64,000 nucleotides of DNA from Streptomyces orinoci (lineage in GTDB: Bacteria > Actinomycetota > Actinomycetes > Streptomycetales > Streptomycetaceae), in assembly GCF_003121295.1 (NCBI RefSeq), contig NZ_PHNC01000006.1, positions 370,920 to 434,919 on the forward strand. The letters run 5' to 3'. Below are positions 17,286-24,862 of this stretch, piece after piece; position 1 is the first letter of the stretch; each line of letters opens with the position of its first letter. The position numbers were made by a program, and so were the translations under genes. Below the pieces are notes generated by a model. It ran no database searches, was not told the origin of the DNA, and saw nothing but the letters and a program-made list of their open reading frames with translations.

Positions 17286-18030
17286 GCGGGGGCGCGGCAC
17301 GCGCCATGTGGAGCGGGTGATGGGCACCGTCTTCTCCTTCGATCTCCGCGACCCGGCCACCCCGGCCGTCACCCGGGCGCTGGCGGCGGCGGTGCGCCTG
17401 CTGCACCAGGTGGACGCGGTCTTCTCCACCTACCGGCCGGACAGCGCGGTCAGCCGGCTGGGCCGCGGTGAGATCACGGTGGACCGGTGTCCGCCCGAGG
17501 TCGGCGAGGTGCTGCGGCTGTGCGCCCTGGCCGAGCAGCGCACCGGGGGCTTCTTCAGCGCCACCGCCGCCGGCCGGCTGGACCCCTCCGGCCTGGTCAA
17601 GGGCTGGGCCGTGGAACGCGCCGCGGACCTGCTGCTCGCCGCGGGCGCGCGCAACCTCTGTGTCAACGGGGGCGGCGACCTGCGGCTGTGCGGCGAGGCG
17701 GCGCCCGGTGAGCCCTGGCGGATCGGCCTGGCGGACCCGCGGCACCCCGGGCGGCTGACCGGCACCGTCCAGGGCCGCGATATGGCGGTGGCCACCTCGG
17801 GAACGGCGGAGCGCGGCGCCCATATCACCGACCCGCACACCGGCCGCCCGGCCACCGCGCTGCTCGCCGTCACGGTCGTCGGCCCCAGCCTGACCTGGGC
17901 CGACGTCCATGCCACCGCCCATATGGCCCGCGGCCGCGCAGTACCGGTCCCCGGCTACCCGGCCCTGGCCGTCCACCCCGACGGCACCCGTACCGCCGAC
18001 GCCCGCTTCCCCTCCGGGGACACCTCCTGA
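17278..18030 (+). CDS. apbE: FAD:protein FMN transferase (ApbE)
   Basis: About 250-aa flavin transferase that attaches FMN from FAD to threonine in FMN-binding domains. Seen: VERVMGTVFSFDLRD at the N-terminus, DAVFSTYRPDSAVSRLGRGE, DPSGLVKGWAVERAADLL, NGGGDLRLCGE and ATSGTAERGAHITDPHTG (metal and FAD binding). GTG 17278 overlaps the FMN-protein stop; the frame extends to 17218 but without homology. The obvious substrate is the preceding gene product. No clear lipobox, so it may act in the cytosol or be tethered another way. Confidence 0.9.
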   Translation: MPERGRGTRHVERVMGTVFSFDLRDPATPAVTRALAAAVRLLHQVDAVFSTYRPDSAVSRLGRGEITVDRCPPEVGEVLRLCALAEQRTGGFFSATAAGRLDPSGLVKGWAVERAADLLLAAGARNLCVNGGGDLRLCGEAAPGEPWRIGLADPRHPGRLTGTVQGRDMAVATSGTAERGAHITDPHTGRPATALLAVTVVGPSLTWADVHATAHMARGRAVPVPGYPALAVHPDGTRTADARFPSGDTS

Positions 18031-18128
18031 CCGTGGGCATGGCCGAGTTCCCGCCGGGCCCGGCCACGGCCGGCGGGCTGCTGCGGGCGGGTGGCCTTCG
18101 TGGTGCACCGCGCGGTGGTCGCGGCGAT

Positions 18129-18176
18129 TCTGGAGATGTGCCAAGCATTCGCTCTGGAGATGTGCCAACCATCCGC
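18129..18176 (+). repeat. 24-bp tandem duplication at gene start
   Basis: Two adjacent 24-bp units (18129-18152 and 18153-18176) differ at only two positions; each contains TCTGGAGATGTGCCAA. They fall over the likely start region of the following membrane-protein gene and so duplicate its potential ribosome-binding site and ATG/GTG codons. Confidence 0.7.
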
Positions 18177-18653
18177 CCCGACCGGCCGCGTACCGACTAC
18201 GCGGGTGCGATCTACGGTGCGCTCCTGGCCGCGTCCGTCATCGCCGGGACGGCGGGGTTCGGTCCGTTCTCCCGCCTGGGGCTGGTCCTGCTCCTTCTGG
18301 TCACCGGCCTGGTGTTCTGGGCGGCACATGTCTACGCCCGGCTGGCGGGGGAGCGGGCGCACGGGCAGCTCCTGACCCGGGGCGAGATACGCCATACGGC
18401 CGGCCAGGAGTGGCCGGTGGTCCAGGCCGCCGTTCCCCCGGCCCTCGCGGTGGCGATCAGCCCGCTGCTGGGGCTGGGACTTGCCGGAACGGCATGGTTC
18501 GCACTGGGGGTCGCCCTGGTCGAGCAGGTCGCCTGGGCGAGTGTGGCCGCTGCGCGGGCCGGGGCCTCTCCTCGGCTGGTCGCGCTCTCCGGCCTGGTGA
18601 ACCTGGTGCTCGGTCTGGTCATCGTCGCCGCCAAGACGGCCGTCCAGCACTGA
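18162..18653 (+). CDS. Integral membrane protein, unknown function
   Basis: About 163 aa from the GTG at 18162 (frame open to 18033). Four or five hydrophobic helices are visible: YAGAIYGALLAASVIAGTAG, LGLVLLLLVTGLVFWAAHVY, AAVPPALAVAISPLLGLGL, and a last pair ending VNLVLGLVIVAAKTAVQH. The tract RPRTDYAGAIYG resembles the start of small Streptomyces membrane proteins of unknown role. The exact start is uncertain because a 24-bp tandem repeat covers it. No function can be assigned. Confidence 0.65.
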   Translation: MPTIRPDRPRTDYAGAIYGALLAASVIAGTAGFGPFSRLGLVLLLLVTGLVFWAAHVYARLAGERAHGQLLTRGEIRHTAGQEWPVVQAAVPPALAVAISPLLGLGLAGTAWFALGVALVEQVAWASVAAARAGASPRLVALSGLVNLVLGLVIVAAKTAVQH

Positions 18654-18699
18654 GCATGCCCGCGGCGTCTCCCACGGGGGGTGCCCGGAGGAGGTGTCC

Positions 18700-18783
18700 A
18701 TGGCCGTAGGGCGCACCGGGTCGGCCGCCGACGCCGGACCAGACCCCGCGGCCGGCCACCACGGCCCTGCCGCGGCCCGGTGA
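18700..18783 (+). CDS. Possible 27-aa small protein
   Basis: ATG at 18700 follows a strong GGAGGAG site and opens a 27-codon ORF (MAVGRTGSAADAG onward, Ala/Gly-rich). There is no homology I recognise. It may be the truncated start of a lost gene or chance; only the ribosome-binding site argues for translation. Confidence 0.25.
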   Translation: MAVGRTGSAADAGPDPAAGHHGPAAAR

Positions 18784-18829
18784 CGCTCCTCCGCCCGGAA
18801 CGCCGGCACCGGAGAGCGGCCCTTCCGTC

Positions 18830-19513
18830 CTACAGGCCGCTGCGGATGCGGCGGCCGCTGATCGTGCCGACGGGAATGCGCACCCAGGTCTCCCGTTCGC
18901 CGCCCGCCCAGGACCGGGGGCCGTCGCCGGCGCCCAGACGCCGCTGTTCCTGGGGTTCGGTGACGGCTTGGGCCACTCCTCTCACCAGAACGCTCCACCC
19001 CTCGTTGCGCACCTCGTCGATCCTGTCGATCTCGAAGGCGACGGCGCCGCCGACCACACCGGAGAGCACGCCCCCGGCGGCCGTGCGGAAGACGATGGAG
19101 TCACCGACGAACCGGTAGTTGACCGGTGCCACCTCAGGACCTTCCGCCCTGGAGAAGACCACCCTGCCGATGCCGCCCGCAGCGAGCTTCTCCCGGCACT
19201 CCGGAAGGGACAGCCGCTCCAGGTGCGGGGCGGCCGCGAGGGAAGACCTGCCGGGGGGCTGTTCAAGGCCCGCACCCTGCAGCTCGGCGACGGAGGTCTC
19301 CAGCGCGCCCGCCAGGGCGGTGAGCGTCTCCCGCGAGACGCTGCCGGTCCGCGACTCCAGGTACGCGAGGTAGCCGGCGTCCATCCTGGCCCGGGCGGCC
19401 ATCTCCTCGCGGGTCAGGCCCAGTTCCTCCCGGCGCCGGGCCACCCGGCGGCCGAGGTCGCTGCCGGAACGCAGCCGGCCGGAGCCGGCCTCGTCCGCTG
19501 GTTCCGTGGCCAT
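18830..19513 (-). CDS. XRE HTH fused to pyridoxamine-phosphate-oxidase-like domain
   Basis: 227-aa two-domain protein. Residues about 15-75 are an HTH_3 domain (LTREEMAARARMDAGYLAYL). Residues about 90-225 are a PNPOx-like split-barrel (LSLPECREKLAAGGIGRVVF, VNYRFVGDSIVFRTAAGG, GAVAFEIDRIDEVRNEGWSV), a fold that binds FMN, F420 or haem. This fusion recurs in actinobacteria near universal stress proteins. It could be a flavin-responsive regulator of the divergent USP gene. ATG at 19513 chosen; the frame is open to 19744 without homology. Confidence 0.85.
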   Translation of the reverse strand: MATEPADEAGSGRLRSGSDLGRRVARRREELGLTREEMAARARMDAGYLAYLESRTGSVSRETLTALAGALETSVAELQGAGLEQPPGRSSLAAAPHLERLSLPECREKLAAGGIGRVVFSRAEGPEVAPVNYRFVGDSIVFRTAAGGVLSGVVGGAVAFEIDRIDEVRNEGWSVLVRGVAQAVTEPQEQRRLGAGDGPRSWAGGERETWVRIPVGTISGRRIRSGL

Positions 19514-19676
19514 GGCCGTGTCCCGCTTCCTTGTCGCAGCAGCACCTGCGCCCCATCTTCCCCAGCCCGGCCGCCGTCCGCATTCCGGCGCCATGCTCCC
19601 CCGATATGCCCCGGCGGCAGCGGCGAGGGATGGTGGATGCGGAAGCGTTGCGGCGACCGGTGAGGCGGTGAGCACG

Positions 19677-20546
19677 ATGGGTCCTCCCGTGGTGGTGGGC
19701 ATCGATGGATCGGACGGCAGCCTTGCCGCCCTCGACTGGGCCACCGAGGAAGCAACCAGGTCCGGCCTCCCCCTGCGGGTGGTCTACGCCTCCTTGTGGG
19801 AGCGGTACGAAGGTGCGGTGCCCTCCTTCGGGGACGAACGGCCGGCGGAGGAAGTGGCGGCCCAGCACATCGTCGCCTCGTCCGAGCAGCGCGCCCGGCA
19901 GCTCTCGCCCGGTCTGGGGGTGACCGCGGTGACGGTTCCGGACGACGCCGCGGAAGCACTGGTGGAGGAGTCGGACGGCGCCTCCCTCGTGGTGACCGGA
20001 TGCTCCGGGCGCGGAGCCGTCAAGGGGTTTCTGCTGGGCTCGGTGAGCCTCGCCGTCGCCGGCCGGGCCCGCTGCCCGGTGGTCGTGGTGCGCGGCGAGG
20101 AGCGCAACATCAAGGGCATGAGCCACCGGGTCGTCGTCGGCGTGGGCGAGGCGGACGAGGCGGCCACCGCCGTGCGCTTCGCCCTGCGCGAGGCCGGGAC
20201 CCGTGGGTGCGAGCTCCAGGCCGTACGGGCCTGGCGCAGCCCTCAGCAGCCCACGGACGCCCTGGGCGTGCTGGACTCCGCCGCCCGGTCCTACGAGGAA
20301 TGGGCGAAAGCCGTCCTGGACGAGGTGCTGGAGGACGCCGTGACGGCCCACCCGGATGTCCCCGTCACCCGCACTGCGCTGGAGGGGCCGGCGCACCGGG
20401 TGCTGCTCGGCCCGGCCGCCGAGGCCGACCTGCTGGTACTCGGCGCCGCCCGGCGGCAGGAGGGGTTCGGGCTGCATCTGGGCCGGACCGGCCATGCGGC
20501 CCTGCACCATGCGCGCTGTCCGGTGGCGGTGGTGCCGCACGGGTGA
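19677..20546 (+). CDS. Universal stress protein, tandem UspA domains
   Basis: About 289 aa with two UspA domains. Domain 1: VVVGIDGSDGSLAALDWA and the ATP-binding VVTGCSGRGAVKGFLLGSVS. Domain 2: HRVVVGVGEADEAATAVRFA and a diverged nucleotide loop, LGAARRQEGFGLHLGRTGHA. ATG 19677 or GTG 19668 could be the start; GAGG/GGTGAG lies upstream. Usually induced in stationary phase or hypoxia. Followed by the PEP synthase gene, as in actinobacterial dormancy-like clusters. Confidence 0.9.
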   Translation: MGPPVVVGIDGSDGSLAALDWATEEATRSGLPLRVVYASLWERYEGAVPSFGDERPAEEVAAQHIVASSEQRARQLSPGLGVTAVTVPDDAAEALVEESDGASLVVTGCSGRGAVKGFLLGSVSLAVAGRARCPVVVVRGEERNIKGMSHRVVVGVGEADEAATAVRFALREAGTRGCELQAVRAWRSPQQPTDALGVLDSAARSYEEWAKAVLDEVLEDAVTAHPDVPVTRTALEGPAHRVLLGPAAEADLLVLGAARRQEGFGLHLGRTGHAALHHARCPVAVVPHG

Positions 20547-20744
20547 GGGCACGTCTCCGGCACTGAGCCATGGCAGGGCGGCCCCCGGTGTGGTGTGATG
20601 GAAGTGGCGGGAGGACCCGCAAGGGACGCGGGGAAGCGGCTCGCGGCCGTGCACCGCGCAATCCGGATCCACGAGAAGCGGATGGGGCCCTCCCGTCGGC
20701 GTCACCGCCCCCCGCTGGGCGGTCCCGCACTGTCGAGGAGCGCG

Positions 20745-23125
20745 ATGTCCACCGGCGGACGTGTCATTGGGCGCGTCATTCCCTTCTCCGGCCTGAGCCG
20801 CTCGGACGTACCCACGGTCGGCGGCAAGAACGCCTCGCTCGGCGAGCTCATCCGGCACCTGTCCCCCGCCGGTGTGCAAGTGCCCGACGGGTTCGCCACG
20901 ACCGCCGACGCCTACCGCGAGTTCCTGTTGACCGATGCCCTGGGCGACCGGATCGCCGCACATCTGGCGCGCTTGGCGGCAGGTGCGGCGCTGTCCGACG
21001 TGGGCGCCGCCATCAGGGCCGATGTCCTGGCCACGCCCCTGCCGGCGGCGCTGCGGGAGGAGATCACCCAGGCGTACGCCCGGCTCGCCCGGCAGGCCGG
21101 GCGTACCGATCCCGATGTCGCCGTGCGCAGCAGCGCCACCGCCGAGGATCTGCCGGAGGCGAGTTTCGCCGGGCAGCAGGAGACCTTTCTCAACGTCCGG
21201 GGCGCGACGGGGCTGTTGGAGGCGTGCCGTCGTTGTTACGCCTCGCTCTTCACCGACCGGGCGATCGACTACCGGGAACGGATGGGTTTCGACCAGCTCT
21301 CGGTGGCGCTGTCGGTCGGGGTGCAGCTGATGGTCCGCTCCGACCTGGGCGGGGCGGGGGTGATGTTCACGCTGGACACCGAGACCGGGTTCCCCGGAGT
21401 GGTGGTGATCAACGCGGCGTGGGGCTGGGCGAGAGTGTGGTGAGCGGGCGGGTGGACCCGGACGAGTATGTGGTGTTCAAGCCCCTGCTGGCGGATCCGG
21501 ACCTGGACCCGGTGATCCGGGTGGTCATCGGCGGCAAGCACGCCAAGGTGGTCTACGCCGAGGGCGGCCTGACCCGCGTGGTGGACACCGACCCGGCCCG
21601 GCGGGCGGCGCCCGTGCTCGACGGCACCGAGGCACGGCGGCTGGCCGAGTGGGCGGTGGCGGTCGAACGGCACTACGGCACGCCCATGGACCTGGAGTGG
21701 GCCAAGGACGGCCGGACCGGGGAGCTGTTTGTGGTGCAGGCTCGCCCCGAGACCGTACGGTCCCGGCGCCCCCCGGCCGTGCTGCGCCGCTACCGGCTCA
21801 CCGGCACCGGCGAGCTGCTGGCCACCGGTGTGGCCGTGGGCGAGGCCGTGGGTGCCGGACCGGTGTGCGCGCTGGCGTCGCCCGTGGGGCTGGAACGCTT
21901 CCCCGGCGGCTCGGTGCTGGTGACGCCGGTGACCGACCCCGACTGGGAGCCGCTGATGAAGCGTGCGGCGGCGATCATCACCGACCATGGCGGGCGTACC
22001 TCGCATGCCGCCATCGTCAGCCGGGAGCTCGGCGTCCCGGCGGTGGTCGGCACCGGCGACGCCACCGCCGTCCTGGCCGATGGCCGGCCGGTCACCGTCT
22101 CCTGCGCCGAGGGCTCGGAGGGCCACGTCTACGCCGGGCTGGTGGGCTACGAGGAGTCGGACGTCGATCTCACCGGGCTGCCGGTGACCCGTACCCGGGT
22201 GATGCTCAATCTCGCCGACCCGGCCGCGGCGTTCCGCTGGTGGCAGCTGCCGGCGGACGGCGTGGGGCTGGCGCGGATGGAGTTCATGGTGGCCCATCAG
22301 GTGAAGGTCCACCCCATGGCACTCGTCCGGCCGGACCGGCTCTCCGCCGAGGAGCGGCGCTCGGTGGACGAGCTGACCGAGGGGTACGGCGACCGTACCG
22401 AGTACTTTGTGGACCGTCTGGCCCGCGGGGTGGCCACCATCGCCGCCTCCCGCTGGCCGTCCCCGGTGATCCTGCGCACCAGCGACTTCAAGACCAATGA
22501 GTACGCCAAGCTGGTCGGCGGCCGGCCCTTCGAGCCGGCCGAGGCCAACCCGATGATCGGCTGGCGTGGTGCCAGCCGCTACTACAGCGAGGGTTACCGC
22601 GACGGCTTCGCCCTGGAGTGCCGGGCGATCCGGCGGGCGCGGGAGGAATCCGGCCTGACCAATGTGGTGGTGATGATCCCCTTCTGCCGCACCCCGGGCG
22701 AAGCCGACCGGGTCCTGGAGGTCATGGCGCGGGAAGGGTTGCGGCGCGGTGCCAAGGGGCTTCAGGTGTACGTCATGGCGGAGATCCCGTCGAACATCGT
22801 GCTGGCCCGCGAGTTCGCCGAGCGCTTCGACGGCTTCTCCATCGGCAGCAATGACCTCACCCAGCTCACCCTGGGCGTGGACCGGGACTCGGCCGAGCTG
22901 GCCTCCGTCTTCGACGAGACCGATGCTGCCGTGACCCGGAGCATCGAGACCTTGATCACCATCGCGCACGATGCCGGCCGTCCGGTGGGGCTGTGCGGCC
23001 AGCGGCCGAGCGACGACCCGGATTTCGCCGCGTTCCTGGTCGGGGCGGGAATTGATTCGATCTCGGTGGCCCCGGACAGTTTCGTCGCGGTGAAGCAGCA
23101 TGTGGCGGCGGCCGAACAGCGTTGA
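20745..23125 (+). pseudogene. ppsA: PEP synthase/pyruvate, water dikinase, frameshifted
   Basis: Encodes about 790 aa in two frames, matching phosphoenolpyruvate synthase in length. Frame 1 from ATG 20745 (after GAGGAG): VPTVGGKNASLGELI, AVRSSATAEDLPEASFAGQQ, INAAWGWARVW then stop at 21443. The expected continuation, GLGESVVSGRVDPDEYVVF, is in the other frame from about 21425 to 23125. That frame also has the phospho-His loop DHGGRTSHAAIVSRELG and the PEP-binding barrel (RMEFMV, GSNDLTQLTLGVDRD, GLCGQRPSDDPDF). One missing C in GGGGCTGGGC near 21425 would explain it, as a real mutation or a base-calling error. Confidence 0.85.
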
Positions 23126-23146
23126 GGACGGCTGTTTCCGGGTGGT

Positions 23147-24004
23147 TCAGCGGACCCAGGGGCCCGTCAGGTTCCGGACGGCCGAGCCGTCGAGGTCGGC
23201 GAGCTTGACGCCGACGAAGTCGCGGGCCCACGCGGAGGTCTGGATCCGGAAGGCCGGGTGCTCGGCGGTCAGGGCCTCGATGACCGGGGCGGCGGCCTCG
23301 GCCGGGGTCTGGGCGTTGGCGAAGGACTGGCGGGTGCGGGCGAGGTACGCCTGAAGGGCCGGGGTGTAGGGCCCGGCCGTGGCGAGCACGCCGTCGAGGT
23401 CCTGGCCGAGGTTGGCGACGAACTCGCTGGCCACCGCGCCCGGTTCGACCACGGTCACCTCGACGCCGACGGTCGCGGCGACGGGTGCCAGGGACTCCAT
23501 AAAGCCCTCGACCGCGAACTTGGCCGCGCAGTAAGCCTCGTTGAAGGGCTGGCCGACCACGCCGCCGACGCTGGTGATGGTGATCACTCGGCCCCGGGCG
23601 GCGCGCAGGTGGGGCAGTGCGGCGCGGGTGGCGGCCACCACGCCGAAGAAGTTGACCTCCATGGCGGCGCGGACGTCGTCGATGCTGCCCTGTTCGATGG
23701 TGCCGACCTGGGCCGCGCCGGCGTTGTTGACCAGCGCGTCCAGGCGGCCGTGCTCGGCGATCACCTCGTCCAGGCAGGCGGTGATGCTGCCGGCGTCGGT
23801 GACGTCCAGCCGCTTGACCTGGACGCGGTCGGCCACACCCGCCTCGGCGGCGGCCTGGAGCAGCGCCCCGGCCTTGCCGGTGTCACGCATGGTGGCAATG
23901 GCCGTCCAGCCCGCCTCAGCGGCGGCGACGGCGGCGGCCAGGCCGATACCGGAGGAGGTGCCGGTGATCAGAACCGTGTTCGAGGAGGTCATAGGGGAGG
24001 TCAT
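23147..24004 (-). CDS. SDR-family oxidoreductase
   Basis: 285-aa short-chain dehydrogenase/reductase. Seen: NAD(P) motif TGTSSGIG, NNAG in LDALVNNAGAAQ, catalytic Ser in ITITSVGGVVG, and YCAAK in AYCAAKFAVEG. After the active site comes VEPGAVASEF. ATG at 24004 (or the internal ATG a few codons later). Divergent from a TetR gene with two palindromic operators between, so it is probably induced by the TetR ligand, perhaps its own substrate. Confidence 0.9.
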   Translation of the reverse strand: MTSPMTSSNTVLITGTSSGIGLAAAVAAAEAGWTAIATMRDTGKAGALLQAAAEAGVADRVQVKRLDVTDAGSITACLDEVIAEHGRLDALVNNAGAAQVGTIEQGSIDDVRAAMEVNFFGVVAATRAALPHLRAARGRVITITSVGGVVGQPFNEAYCAAKFAVEGFMESLAPVAATVGVEVTVVEPGAVASEFVANLGQDLDGVLATAGPYTPALQAYLARTRQSFANAQTPAEAAAPVIEALTAEHPAFRIQTSAWARDFVGVKLADLDGSAVRNLTGPWVR

Positions 24005-24043
24005 AGGGATCTTCCTTGCCTGGTGGAGGGAGTGGACGCAGCC

Positions 24044-24068
24044 GTAAACGGGGAACTCCCCGCTTTAC
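24044..24068. promoter_or_regulatory. TetR operator 1 (near-palindrome)
   Basis: GTAAACGGGGA-AC-TCCCCGCTTTAC, centred on GGGGAACTCCCC, about 40 bp upstream of the SDR start. The same core recurs in operator 2, 35 bp away. Two copies between divergent genes is the usual layout for autoregulated TetR proteins. Confidence 0.7.
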
Positions 24069-24078
24069 TCATCACGCT

Positions 24079-24098
24079 AACCGGGGAACTCCCCGGTT
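24079..24098. promoter_or_regulatory. TetR operator 2 (palindrome)
   Basis: AACCGGGGAACTCCCCGGTT: perfect 9-bp arms around AC. It lies about 40 bp before the TetR start and shares GGGGAACTCCCC with operator 1. Confidence 0.75.
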
Positions 24099-24136
24099 GT
24101 CCAGTTAGACTGGCCTTCCGACCAAAGGGAGCAGCC

Positions 24137-24745
24137 TTGACCAGCCAGCCGAGCCCGCTGCGGGCCGATGCCCGCCGCAACCGGGAACGCATCCTCGAAG
24201 CGGCCGTGCGCGCCTTCTCCGAGAAGGGCGCGGACGTTCCGATCGACACCATCGCCAAGGCCGCGGGCGTCGGCTCGGCCACCCTCTACCGTCACTTCCC
24301 CACCCGGGAGGCGCTCATCGAGGCGGCCTACCGCAATGAGCTGGCCCGGGTCTGCGACAGCGCGGCCAAACTGCTGGCCCGCTTCCCGGCGGACCGGGCG
24401 ATGCGCAGGTGGATGGATGACTTCATCGACTATCTGGCCGCCAAACAGGGCATGGCGGACGCCCTGCGGGCCGCGGTCGCCTCCGGCGCGGATCCCTTCG
24501 CCCAGAGCATCGACAAGCTCAGCACCGCGATCGGCACCCTGCTGGACGCCGGCGCCGACGCCGGTCTGCTGCGGCCGGATATCGACCCACTCGACCTGGG
24601 CTTCAGCCTCGCCGGCATCTCGCTGATCACCAGCGTCCCCGCACAACGCGAACGGGCCGGCCGCCTCCTCGACCTCCTCCTCGACGGCCTCCGTTACGGA
24701 GCACAAAGCCCGGCACAGGGACCCGCACAGGGACCGGCACGGTGA
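24137..24745 (+). CDS. TetR-family regulator
   Basis: About 202 aa. N-terminal HTH: RNRERILEAAVRAFSEKG, then IDTIAKAAGVGSATLYRHFP and TREALIEAAYRNEL. The C-terminal domain is of the SbtR/TetR_C type. TTG at 24137 follows GGGAG and begins TSQPSPLRADARRNRE; the frame is open far upstream through the SDR gene without homology. Probably represses the divergent SDR gene and itself through the two CCGGGGA-AC-TCCCCGG-type sites. Confidence 0.9.
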   Translation: MTSQPSPLRADARRNRERILEAAVRAFSEKGADVPIDTIAKAAGVGSATLYRHFPTREALIEAAYRNELARVCDSAAKLLARFPADRAMRRWMDDFIDYLAAKQGMADALRAAVASGADPFAQSIDKLSTAIGTLLDAGADAGLLRPDIDPLDLGFSLAGISLITSVPAQRERAGRLLDLLLDGLRYGAQSPAQGPAQGPAR

Positions 24746-24862
24746 CCGCGCGGCCGACCGTACGACCGCGCCGGCCGAAATCCGGAGAGGCACGCCTACC
24801 GGGGTTTGCGCTGTGTGATCGGTATCGTCCGCCGCAATGCACCGGACGCCAAGGAGGGCCAC

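Noticed and set aside
21418..21445. Programmed frameshift in PEP synthase
   Set aside because: No slippery heptamer, pseudoknot or conserved need for two products seen; a plain indel is simpler.
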